The translations under genes and the position numbers were made by a program. 27,132 nucleotides of DNA from a virus, in IMG/VR virus record IMGVR_UViG_3300050821_001089, positions 1-27,132 of that record. The stretch is one strand, 5' to 3'. Below are positions 9,798-16,751 of the stretch, in pieces. The notes beneath the pieces are model-generated. The model was given only the letters and a program-made list of their open reading frames with translations, did no database searches and was not told where the DNA came from. Positions within the stretch are counted from its first letter, which is position 1. Each line of letters begins with the position of its first letter.

Positions 9798-9809
9798 ATT
9801 ATAAAAAAA
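9773..9809 (-). promoter_or_regulatory. probable programmed -1 ribosomal frameshift signal
   Basis: Read on the minus strand, the chaperone gene ends AGT TTT TTT ATA ATG TGA. Bases 9809-9803 form the heptamer T TTT TTT in exactly the X XXY YYZ register. After a 9-nt spacer (9802-9794) comes a stem-loop: TGGCGA at 9793-9788 pairs with TCGCCA at 9778-9773 around a 9-nt loop. A -1 slip continues as Tyr-Asn-Val-Met-Ala-Thr into the 85-aa frame with no stop, giving 262+2+85 = 349 residues. Slippery site, spacer and hairpin match known bacterial -1 signals, and the location just before the tape-measure gene is where tail-chaperone frameshifts occur. Seen directly: heptamer, register, stem and open frame. 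Inferred: that shifting happens. Confidence 0.75.
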
Positions 9810-10588
9810 CTCAGAAGCGATGCCTCTTCTTTGTCATTTTCATAAACATCAGATTTGAACCTAAACTCTGGTTTTATACCAAAATCTAAAGTCTTCATGA
9901 AATCATCAATAATCATAAGATGCTCTTGGCGGCAATATTCAGTCAAGAACTTCAATTTGTCATCAAATGACATACCCTCAACATCTTCATATTTTTCAGA
10001 TGAAAGGTCTGTTTTATATTTGACGCCCTTTACAACTCCAGCATAGGCACAATAGCGCTTATCAACCATGGAATCTTTCGTTCCATTCATTTTTAGCCAC
10101 TTTTCTATATCTTTTTCTGTTTTACGAGTCACTGGACCTAAAACAAGCTGAATCGTTGGGGTTAAATCTATGGCTTTATTGATGGAACCTTCATACTTGA
10201 CAACTGGAAAGGTGCTAATATCAACTTCAATATCGTTGACCACCTGTTCTGATTTTGGACAAATATGACTTATTTTAGCCTTTGGACCAGTCGTTAGTTG
10301 TCTTATTTTCATCAAAAGAAAGGCTCTATCTTGAATACAGACGGTATCATTGTCAAAGGGCTTATCGTTTATAGTTTCAACACAATTTATAAGAATCCTA
10401 TCAAAACACTCGTTTATAAGGTACTCATCCTTCTTTTCCAGAGCCTTCAGGAAGTCTTTTTGGTCCTTCACCTTCATAGCACGGATGGTAGCTTTTGTGC
10501 CATCTGAGGGCAAGGAAACGGCATCCTGGGGCATGGATTTGTTGATGTCTACTGCGACACGCTTCTTGAAGTCATTGAAATCGACCAT
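9794..10588 (-). CDS. gp26/gp51-type baseplate hub assembly protein, probable tail assembly chaperone (G-like)
   Basis: A 264-aa soluble protein without signal peptide. It looks like the T4 gp26/gp51 base-plate family (gp26 is about 208 aa, gp51 about 249). The N-terminal part has RAMKVKDQKDFLKALEKKDE, the middle has DRAFLLMKIRQLTTG followed by a C-P-x-S turn and VVNDIEVDIS, and the C-terminal third is helical (DDKLKFLTEYCRQEHLMIID). T4 gp26 and gp51 help assemble the baseplate hub. Here the gene lies two positions before the tape measure and ends in a slippery site, so a chaperone binding the tape measure before tube growth is the likely role. It starts with ATG at 10588 behind AAGAGG and has its own strong promoter after a terminator. 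Family assignment is from memory of the pattern. Confidence 0.6.
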   Translation of the reverse strand: MVDFNDFKKRVAVDINKSMPQDAVSLPSDGTKATIRAMKVKDQKDFLKALEKKDEYLINECFDRILINCVETINDKPFDNDTVCIQDRAFLLMKIRQLTTGPKAKISHICPKSEQVVNDIEVDISTFPVVKYEGSINKAIDLTPTIQLVLGPVTRKTEKDIEKWLKMNGTKDSMVDKRYCAYAGVVKGVKYKTDLSSEKYEDVEGMSFDDKLKFLTEYCRQEHLMIIDDFMKTLDFGIKPEFRFKSDVYENDKEEASLLSFFIM

Positions 10589-10627
10589 TGGTATACCTCT
10601 TATAAAAGTAGTTATTTCTATAAGGTA

Positions 10628-10656
10628 ATTATACCAGATTTTCAGAATATATACAA
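10628..10656 (-). promoter_or_regulatory. sigma70-type promoter with extended -10
   Basis: On the minus strand, TTGTAT (10656-10651) and TATAAT (10633-10628) are separated by exactly 17 nt. TGG directly before the -10 makes an extended -10 (TGGTATAAT). Transcription would begin near 10621 and run into the chaperone/tape-measure operon, with the start codon about 33 nt further on. It lies just downstream of the terminator that closes the tube gene, so the operon has independent control. Confidence 0.7.
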
Positions 10657-10686
10657 AAATAAACCCAGTTTTTTAGAACTGGGTTT
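10655..10686 (-). terminator. Rho-independent terminator after the tail tube gene
   Basis: A perfect 10-bp inverted repeat, AAACCCAGTT (10661-10670) and AACTGGGTTT (10677-10686), surrounds a 6-nt loop. On the minus strand it is followed by ATTTTTG, a short U-rich tail. It begins 22 nt after the tube stop codon and separates the sheath/tube transcript from the next operon. Confidence 0.85.
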
Positions 10687-10707
10687 ATAAACTTAGATTT
10701 TATTAGT

Positions 10708-11343
10708 TTATTGCGGATTGAACGGAGTTGTCCAAGCGCCATTAGGTGGTGGAGAACCACGACTAATTTGAACGGAAGTAGAGCTATTGACAAATGAATT
10801 TGCCATAGCTTGAGTTCCGAACTGGTCAACAACGCGGAAGTAATCCATGCTAAAGGTTACTGGGAATGATTCGAACGTTGCATTTTGGTCATGACCAACT
10901 TCAATGTCACCAACAGCCTTAGGCCATGCACCTACAAGACCAAAAAGTGATACTTGTTCGCCATCACGAGCTAACTGAGCAACACCAATTTGGTCACTCT
11001 TATACATGTTGCTATGACCTACATTTCCTAGACCAATATCATAAGCTAGGGTCTGCCATGTGAAGAATATTCTACGAAGTTGATGAGCTTCATCACACAG
11101 GAATGTGACATCCCAATCCTGGAAGGTAGGAGTTCCACCAACTTTGATGTTTACGCCTTGGAAAGGAATATCAATGCTTCCGAGAGTTTGACCAGGAAGC
11201 TTTGTGCTACGAGCCATTGCCGTCATTGTTTGGTCAGTTCCAACTTCTGGAATGTGAATAAGAAACAAGAATGGACGAGCTGGATCGCCAATAACCTGTC
11301 TGAAATTATATAAGTTGAATGGAACATCTGGTTGTAGTGGCAT
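10708..11343 (-). CDS. gp19: gp19-like tail tube protein
   Basis: A 211-aa protein with the tube-protein fold signature: an early strand after a Pro (RPFLFLIHIPEVG near residue 24), the MARSTKLPGQTLGSIDIPFQ segment at about 43-62, then VNIKVGGTPTFQDWDVTFLC, an amphipathic helix (RRIFFTWQTLAYDI), and a late strand pair near ESFPVTFSMDYFRVV. This order is typical of gp19 and of the related contractile-tail tubes. The protein polymerises in hexameric rings inside the sheath. It is longer than T4 gp19 (about 163 aa), mainly through a C-terminal tail rich in Ser, Pro and Asn. ATG at 11343 has CAGGAG upstream. It follows the sheath gene by 52 nt, and a terminator closes the unit. Confidence 0.93.
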   Translation of the reverse strand: MPLQPDVPFNLYNFRQVIGDPARPFLFLIHIPEVGTDQTMTAMARSTKLPGQTLGSIDIPFQGVNIKVGGTPTFQDWDVTFLCDEAHQLRRIFFTWQTLAYDIGLGNVGHSNMYKSDQIGVAQLARDGEQVSLFGLVGAWPKAVGDIEVGHDQNATFESFPVTFSMDYFRVVDQFGTQAMANSFVNSSTSVQISRGSPPPNGAWTTPFNPQ

Positions 11344-11374
11344 TTTTAGTAATCTCCTGCTATCTTCTTATATA

Positions 11375-11382
11375 TGTTTATA
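11375..11382 (-). promoter_or_regulatory. possible late promoter for the tail tube gene
   Basis: TATAAACA on the minus strand, one base different from the T4 late box TATAAATA, lies between the sheath stop and the tube start, 32 nt before the ATG. It would give extra tube transcripts, as tube subunits are needed in high number. The match is imperfect. Confidence 0.35.
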
Positions 11383-11395
11383 ACTCGTTTTCCTA

Positions 11396-13354
11396 TTAGC
11401 TCACGACAACTTCGCTGAAGTCAACACCAGTTCCAACAGCAGTGAAGGTCAATTGAATGAATTCTGCTGCTCTTGCTGGTTTCACTAATATATCAGCATT
11501 GAATTGGTTCGCATCAACAACTTCTGGAGGATTGTTTGTAGAGTTACAGACAACCAAGAAGTCATACACGCCACGCCCAGCTTTCACATCAGTCAAGAAT
11601 GGATTCACACGTCCAACAAAATTAGACTGTGATTGTGAATCGTTGAACTCAAACAAGAAGTATTGAGCCATAAGCTTGACAGTCTTTTCCAGATATAGGA
11701 AGAGACGACGAACGTTGATTCTATTGAAGGCTGAAGCACCACTAATCATGGTCTTTTGACCCCAGATGACAATGCCTAAGTTCTGGAACTTAGCAATTGG
11801 ATTGATGGCATTGTAATAAAGAACGTCTCTTTGACCCTTGTTTGGGTTGACGGCAATGCTGATGACGTTGCTGATGATACCACGGTTCAAGCCTGCTGGC
11901 GCAAACCATGGAGCATTAGAGAAGTCAGTAAATGCTATTGTAGCTGCGACATAACCAGCGACAGGCACCCACACATTTTGTTGTGTGAATCTGTTGTAGA
12001 TGAGGAAGTAGTTACCATAGATAGCTGAATATGATGAATCTATATTCAAGATATTAGCAACATAGTTACTCATGGTTGTGAACGGATTTGCAATTGGCTG
12101 GAAGTCTGTCGTATTCTGCATATATTGCTGAGGAACGTTCAGAACTGCCATACAGTCCATACGAATGGTGCTGCACAATTGGTCCAAGTATTGCTTCACA
12201 ACATCTGGATAATCGGGGTCTATGAGTAAGTCAACTGAGATATCTTCAGCATTGGAGAAGAAGGTTTCCCATGCTGTAAGTATTTCGCTGGTCAAGTCAC
12301 CAAGGCCCGTTCCGGGGATATCACCAGTGAGTAAATCGGCATCACCTAAGAAGGTTTGGTTGACGGTTACAACTGGGATACCAGCGGCTGCTGCTATTGA
12401 GTTTCCAATGAAGAAGTAGATATAAGAACTATTACCATTGACGATTTGAGGTCCGAACTCTGGATCTCCAAGACCATTCAATTTGTCTTGTAAATTAGAG
12501 AATACATAGGCTTCTGCTGGAGAATCATTTTCGTCCCAAACGATGAGCAATCCTTCATCTGCTGTTTGAGGACCAACTTCAAAGTTAGTCAATACTGCGA
12601 GAGTGCCTGTATTGACAAACCATGTGGTTGAATCACCAGTAGGAGGAGTTATTACATCATATTTGATGAGAGAGTTAGAAAGAAGGTCTATGGCTGGAGC
12701 AGCAGTTGTTGCCGGAACGCCAGTATAGTATTCTTGGGCAATTGCGTTGATGGCTGTTTGAGTAGTCGCTTCAGAAAGAGCACCCTTGAAGGCTACGAGA
12801 ACATTCCAGTCATTTGCATTGACGACAGTTACTGAGATTTCATCATAATAGGTGCCAGGTCCAACGGCATAGAAATGATAAACATCTTCATTATAAAGAT
12901 TATTAGCAGCATTATCAAGTTCACCAGTACCAGTTCCTGGTGGGAGACCATAGTTTATTTTCGCTTCATGCAACTTTATTTCATTATAAGCTAAAGGATA
13001 ATTCACAACCTGTTCAGTTGTAGGAGTGCTTAGAACTATATTTCCCATTCCAGTTGCTGAAAGGCCTACTGTAACGCCAGCACATGCCTTTGTATCTGCT
13101 TCCACACGTACAACATAAAGTTGATTAGATACTTTGACGAATGCTTCAGCATTGAACCAGTGTGTATAATCGACATCATTGGGTATACCAAACTTATCTT
13201 GTAAATCTGAAGGGGATGTAACTAAAGTGCGAACATTTACTGCGCCCTTAGTTGTGTGCATAACCATAGCACCAACCGATGTGGTTACTGAAGGAACCGA
13301 TTGTGAAGCATTCTGCTCAACTATTGTTACGGCTGGAGAAAGATTTGTGGCCAT
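11396..13354 (-). CDS. gp18: gp18-like contractile tail sheath protein
   Basis: A 652-aa protein, close to T4 gp18 (659 aa). The N-terminus has SPAVTIVEQNASQSVPSV, the strand that threads between sheath subunits. The middle (about 130-400) is variable and beta-rich and should correspond to surface-exposed domains. The C-terminus is the conserved polymerisation core: NRINVRRLFLYLEKTVKLMA, then FVGRVNPFLTDVKAGRGVYD, and a final strand TAVGTGVDFSEVVV. It surrounds the tube and contracts on infection. ATG at 13354 is preceded by AAGGAG. Its leader of about 60 nt begins at an exact late promoter box and contains a stem-loop, consistent with high expression. The downstream gene is the tube, as in T4. 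Confidence 0.96.
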   Translation of the reverse strand: MATNLSPAVTIVEQNASQSVPSVTTSVGAMVMHTTKGAVNVRTLVTSPSDLQDKFGIPNDVDYTHWFNAEAFVKVSNQLYVVRVEADTKACAGVTVGLSATGMGNIVLSTPTTEQVVNYPLAYNEIKLHEAKINYGLPPGTGTGELDNAANNLYNEDVYHFYAVGPGTYYDEISVTVVNANDWNVLVAFKGALSEATTQTAINAIAQEYYTGVPATTAAPAIDLLSNSLIKYDVITPPTGDSTTWFVNTGTLAVLTNFEVGPQTADEGLLIVWDENDSPAEAYVFSNLQDKLNGLGDPEFGPQIVNGNSSYIYFFIGNSIAAAAGIPVVTVNQTFLGDADLLTGDIPGTGLGDLTSEILTAWETFFSNAEDISVDLLIDPDYPDVVKQYLDQLCSTIRMDCMAVLNVPQQYMQNTTDFQPIANPFTTMSNYVANILNIDSSYSAIYGNYFLIYNRFTQQNVWVPVAGYVAATIAFTDFSNAPWFAPAGLNRGIISNVISIAVNPNKGQRDVLYYNAINPIAKFQNLGIVIWGQKTMISGASAFNRINVRRLFLYLEKTVKLMAQYFLFEFNDSQSQSNFVGRVNPFLTDVKAGRGVYDFLVVCNSTNNPPEVVDANQFNADILVKPARAAEFIQLTFTAVGTGVDFSEVVVS

Positions 13355-13385
13355 TTAGGTAGCTCCTTCTGAGATAATAAACAAG

Positions 13386-13408
13386 GAGAAGATATAAAAT
13401 CACTTCTC
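13386..13408 (-). other. stem-loop in the sheath mRNA leader
   Basis: GAGAAG (13408-13403) and CTTCTC (13391-13386) on the minus strand form a perfect 6-bp stem with an 11-nt loop. It would lie a few nucleotides from the 5' end of a transcript starting at the late promoter near 13412. It could protect the mRNA or mask the purine-rich run before the true ribosome site. It is short, so chance is possible. Confidence 0.4.
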
Positions 13409-13417
13409 TAGTACCTT

Positions 13418-13425
13418 TATTTATA
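13418..13425 (-). promoter_or_regulatory. T4-type late promoter box before the sheath gene
   Basis: Exact TATAAATA on the minus strand, 64 nt before the sheath ATG, in the 94-nt gap after the terminase gene. T4 late promoters consist of this -10 box alone and are read by the gp55 sigma factor. The expected start is near 13412. Confidence 0.7.
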
Positions 13426-13448
13426 TCAAACGAAAGGCTTCCAAATCA

Positions 13449-15248
13449 CTAAAAATCTTTATCTTTATTTTTCTTTTTTAAGGCTTGGCGCTTTTCGTCT
13501 AATTCAAGCCAATTATCACCATGAAGGTCTTCATCTCTTTCTAAAAAGGCATCATAGGCAGCTTCTACATCGGGATCGCTAATAGCTTCTTCCTCAAGAG
13601 GAGCATCATAAGTAACTCCTAATTGAAGTTCTGGAGGCTCTAATTTTACTTGAGGAGCCTTTTTAGGCTTGTTGATGTTCCATGTATCTCGAACATCCTC
13701 AAAGAAACGCGATTTTAGAAAATGAGCAGCCCAAATACAGGTTATAACACAGTCGTCGTGGTTGTTTCTACCGCCCTTGGCTTTATAAACTCCAGGAGAT
13801 ACTTCTTCGAAATAACCTAATTGGTCTATTGTTTGAGAATCTCTAATTATAAGACGTTCCTGTTCTAGTTCTTCCTTGAACCAGACACATGCTTGTGGTT
13901 TACTTACTTTATCTGAGCAAATGCCATAAGCGTCATCTTCATAATCAAAATAAATGTTTTCATATTCTTTTTCATCAAATAAACGAGTGAGAACTTCATT
14001 GCTCAATCCATTTGTCTCTCCAATGAGATAAGCATTATTCCAATATGACAAAGTATCATGAATAAAATCTGTAAACATTGGAGGAGTAACATCGTTCCTA
14101 GCCCAAATAGCAACTTGTTCAGCCGGTTTATGTGGATAGAAAGTAATATCAAAAACATTCATAACTGAAAAATCAGAACCCACTCCACCTGAAGTATCTA
14201 TACTAACAAGATACTTGTGTCCAGGCTGGGGTTGTTTCCATAATTTTGAGTAATCATCAGGTTTTAGAACTGGTTCTTCCCACTTCAATTTTTTGATAAT
14301 AAAATTTGCATCAATCAGTGTAACAGATGAACCGACAAATTGGCAACCGAATTCTTGGTTGAATTTTATAACTGATCCTAAATCCCTAATAGTTCTTTCT
14401 TTCCATTTTTCGTCACGTTCTGGAACTTCTGACCATTTGACTTCAACATGATGAAAATTATTCGTTCCATCTATAGAATCTTTCCACAATTTGTAAAACT
14501 CATTTGCTGTTCCATTGGGAGTTGAAACTACTATACATGAACCACCAGTAGAAATAGTTGGATAATTAGCAGTCCAAAACTCTTCAGCAATATTTTGTGG
14601 GACGTGGCTGTACTCGTCGCAGAATAAACATGAAACGCTCTCGCCACGTAGAGCGTCGGCTGATGTTGCTTTCGCAAAAATAGTACATCCATTCTCAAAT
14701 TTCACATTGAAGGCATTATATTCTACAACTCCAGATTTGATATGAAGTGGCAAATATTCATACGCATATTTTATTTCAGCTAAAATACCTTTCGCAGTAT
14801 CGGCTTTGTTAGCTAAGACTGCTATCGTTTTATCCTTATTGAACATAGCAAACCACAAAAGATATATTGCTGAAGTGGTTGTATTATGACTCACGAAACC
14901 ATTAGAATAAAACTCGTGTTCGTCTGAATCAACTTCAACATCATACATATTCTCTGCTGGAACATCTAATTTCTTTATTTCAATACACTTGAAATAACCA
15001 TCGTCAGTTTCTATAGGCATTCCAACCGTTATATCTTGTAAATAAATAGATGTATGATTTTTGGTATATAGAATATGGGTATCTGCGCCCTTCAAGTCAT
15101 CACCGTTTTCAAGCTTTATATACCAAACATCGTAAGGAATAGTCTTGAAAACTTTTGTAATTGGCTTCCAGCCTTGAGGAGTTTTTATGCTAAATCTATT
15201 TGGTTTTATTATTACAGTTTTCTCAAATTTACGCAATGGCTGGAGCAT
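13449..15248 (-). CDS. terL: large terminase subunit, C-terminal part fused to a C-intein
   Basis: 599 aa. Residues 1-122 are a C-intein: block B-like G-A-D-T-H-I-L at about 54-60, block F-like YDVEVDSDEHEFYSNG, and block G F-V-S-H-N ending at 122. Residue 123 is Thr, the +1 splice nucleophile. Residues 123-599 are the gp17-type terminase after the Walker A Lys: TTTSAIYLLW, Walker B LFCDE (D211, E212), coupling motif STPNG (242-246), and nuclease residues D351 in SIDTSGG, E411 in LIGET and D498-D499 in NHDD. All catalytic positions seem intact. After trans-splicing with the 84-residue N-extein the enzyme would have 561 aa (T4 gp17: 610). An in-frame TAG lies 12 nt before the ATG at 15248, so no earlier start exists; AGAGG lies between them. 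The gene overlaps the endonuclease gene by 20 nt. Confidence 0.95.
   Translation of the reverse strand: MLQPLRKFEKTVIIKPNRFSIKTPQGWKPITKVFKTIPYDVWYIKLENGDDLKGADTHILYTKNHTSIYLQDITVGMPIETDDGYFKCIEIKKLDVPAENMYDVEVDSDEHEFYSNGFVSHNTTTSAIYLLWFAMFNKDKTIAVLANKADTAKGILAEIKYAYEYLPLHIKSGVVEYNAFNVKFENGCTIFAKATSADALRGESVSCLFCDEYSHVPQNIAEEFWTANYPTISTGGSCIVVSTPNGTANEFYKLWKDSIDGTNNFHHVEVKWSEVPERDEKWKERTIRDLGSVIKFNQEFGCQFVGSSVTLIDANFIIKKLKWEEPVLKPDDYSKLWKQPQPGHKYLVSIDTSGGVGSDFSVMNVFDITFYPHKPAEQVAIWARNDVTPPMFTDFIHDTLSYWNNAYLIGETNGLSNEVLTRLFDEKEYENIYFDYEDDAYGICSDKVSKPQACVWFKEELEQERLIIRDSQTIDQLGYFEEVSPGVYKAKGGRNNHDDCVITCIWAAHFLKSRFFEDVRDTWNINKPKKAPQVKLEPPELQLGVTYDAPLEEEAISDPDVEAAYDAFLERDEDLHGDNWLELDEKRQALKKKNKDKDF
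14883..15248 (-). other. C-terminal half of the split TerL intein
   Basis: Codons 1-122 of the C-terminal terminase gene. The segment has the Hint-fold order SIKTPQGWKPITKVFKT, WYIKLENGDDL, the A-D-T-H block B, QDITVGM, then the HEFYSNGFVSHN end with penultimate His and terminal Asn. At 122 residues it is much longer than the 35-45 of a usual C-intein, so block B sits in the C-part, as in the AceL-TerL type of atypically split intein. Splice junction Asn122/Thr123 is at 14883/14882. Confidence 0.9.
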
Positions 15249-16365
15249 TCTTTTTAGCCTCTAATAATTGTAATATTTCATTATAAAAATCATTTATTGC
15301 TTTAGTTTTATCAGCATTGAAATCTTTTTCTTTTATATGTCGGATAGTAAGTTTAGGATTACAAATTAGTATATTCTTTTCTCGTTCATCATAATGAGCC
15401 TGTCTCCCACGTTGTACTCCATGCCAAAAATCGCCATCAAACTCTATAATATATTCTATATCTTTTACATAAAAATCAAACAAATAAACTTTTTGATTTT
15501 CGTCTATCATACAGAATTCGTGATTCTTATTACTTTTGTCAATTGTTTCTATTGGTCTTTTCATAAGTTGAGCAAAATAAATATCTGGTAAAGTATTTAC
15601 ATCGGTAAACTTATTATAAATGCCTATAAAAAGTTCTTGAGATATTTTAGAAAATCCTCCGCCACTCCATAATTTTGCTTTAGCAATTCTTTCCAGTTCT
15701 TCGGGGCTTTTGTTTTTTAGAGTTTTTTGCCATTTATCTTGTCTCTCTTGCCATATTTTTGTACCTTCAGCTTCGCCGTGTTTTTCAATACATATTTTTA
15801 GTGAAAATGTTTGTTGACGTTCGTGAACCAGTTGCACTGCTTCTTCTTCGGTTTTTCCTTTATTTATCCAATATTGTGTGTGTACTGGACTTAGTTCAAA
15901 GTTTGGATCGTCTTCTTTTTTCTTTTCTCTAGTCTTTAAGGATTTATCTACTCTAGTAGTATGCTCATTGTACCATTTTGTTCCACATGGAAAACTACAG
16001 AATTTGTCATAAACAATTCCTAATCCCTTGAAAGGCAAATCAACTTTACAAGACATACATTTACCTGTTGGATTTTCCATAGGAATATATTTGTGAGCAT
16101 ATTCTATTATTGTAATTTCTTTGTGTTTTTTCTTTACATGTTTAGCCAAGGTTCCCTTACTAAAACATTTTTCATGACAAATACCACAAAAAATATCTTC
16201 TTTTATTTTTTTAGGTTTATTGTTGTCTTCTGATGCTTTATAATTATGATCGCGTTCTCTATGTTTGGCGAGCGAAACCTCAATGTTATATTCTTTTCCA
16301 CAATCTGGGCAAGAAAAAACTTCTATTGGCTTAATAATCAGTTTTCCATCAAGATACAGATCCAT
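15229..16365 (-). CDS. zinc-finger Vsr-like homing endonuclease between the TerL halves
   Basis: 378 aa. Two C2H2-like fingers (C19, C22, H35, H40 and C60, C63, H76, H81) and one C4 site (C103, C106, C123, C127) form a DNA-binding front. Residues about 160-215 are helical and include KHGEAEGTKIWQERQDKW, a module also found as repeats in the endonuclease at 20746-21651. The C-terminal third is a Vsr/EDxHD-type nuclease: VYLFDFYV (D297), then YIIEFDGDFWHG (E308, D310, H315) and a late IRHIKEKDF strand. GGAGG precedes the ATG. It starts 23 nt after the N-half stop and overlaps the C-half by 20 nt. A gene for this enzyme class between split-intein halves is the known fractured-gene arrangement; the likely target is an unsplit terL allele. 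The target site cannot be deduced here. Confidence 0.85.
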   Translation of the reverse strand: MDLYLDGKLIIKPIEVFSCPDCGKEYNIEVSLAKHRERDHNYKASEDNNKPKKIKEDIFCGICHEKCFSKGTLAKHVKKKHKEITIIEYAHKYIPMENPTGKCMSCKVDLPFKGLGIVYDKFCSFPCGTKWYNEHTTRVDKSLKTREKKKEDDPNFELSPVHTQYWINKGKTEEEAVQLVHERQQTFSLKICIEKHGEAEGTKIWQERQDKWQKTLKNKSPEELERIAKAKLWSGGGFSKISQELFIGIYNKFTDVNTLPDIYFAQLMKRPIETIDKSNKNHEFCMIDENQKVYLFDFYVKDIEYIIEFDGDFWHGVQRGRQAHYDEREKNILICNPKLTIRHIKEKDFNADKTKAINDFYNEILQLLEAKKNAPAIA

Positions 16366-16388
16366 ATAACTACCTCCAATAAATGAAG

Positions 16389-16751
16389 TTATTTCATATC
16401 TTCATTATATAGTAAATCAAATAAATGTCCAATAGTAATTTCTTGTTCTTCTCCAGTTTCATTATCTTTGATAGTTATTAGAGTATCAAAACTCTGGCAC
16501 TTACCCGATTGCCTACTCGAAAGTACTATTACCTTAGTATTTGATTCAAATGCTGATAATAATTTTTTCTGATAATCTCTTAGCTTTATAAGTTGTGCGC
16601 CAGTTTTTGCGTGAATGATACGATAGAAGTTCTCAGCGAAATAAATTACCGAATTAGCGCTTTGAGCATATTCAGATATCATTTTTGTATCATATTCTAT
16701 TTTTAGTCCAGGACGTTTTATATGTCCATGGTCATCATATTTGATTGGCAT
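16389..16751 (-). CDS. terL: large terminase subunit, N-terminal part fused to an N-intein
   Basis: 120 aa. Residues 1-84 match the start of gp17-type ATPases: SVIYFAENFYRIIHA, then LIKLRDYQKKLL (Q-motif region), and VIVLSSRQSGK, the Walker A loop ending exactly at Lys84. Residues 85-120 begin with Cys85 and form an intein block A (CQSFDTLITI) plus a short helix (IGHLFDLLYNEDMK). The TAA follows at once. Splicing to the C-part would restore S-R-Q-S-G-K-T-T-T. ATG at 16751 overlaps the small-subunit gene by 17 nt and has GAAGGA about 8 nt before it. Alone this piece cannot bind or hydrolyse ATP, so DNA packaging depends on trans-splicing. A simple sequencing error is excluded by the intact intein ends and the full gene in between. 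Confidence 0.95.
   Translation of the reverse strand: MPIKYDDHGHIKRPGLKIEYDTKMISEYAQSANSVIYFAENFYRIIHAKTGAQLIKLRDYQKKLLSAFESNTKVIVLSSRQSGKCQSFDTLITIKDNETGEEQEITIGHLFDLLYNEDMK
16392..16499 (-). other. N-terminal half of the split TerL intein
   Basis: Codons 85-120 of the N-terminal terminase gene. It starts with the catalytic Cys (TGC at 16499-16497) and block A, and stops after 36 residues, before where block B would be. Typical split inteins have N-parts of about 90-120 residues; the AceL-TerL N-part is about 25. The break is therefore of the rare early type. Confidence 0.9.

Noticed and set aside
10629-10832. Minus-strand 67-aa frame across the end of the tube gene
   Set aside because: It overlaps the tube gene in another frame and runs through the terminator and promoter; no ribosome site and no recognisable protein.
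13449-16751. Terminase broken by sequencing error or group I intron
   Set aside because: The pieces end in clear intein blocks with Cys, His-Asn and Thr, both halves have own starts and ribosome sites, and a complete nuclease gene fills the gap. No intron-like structure is needed.
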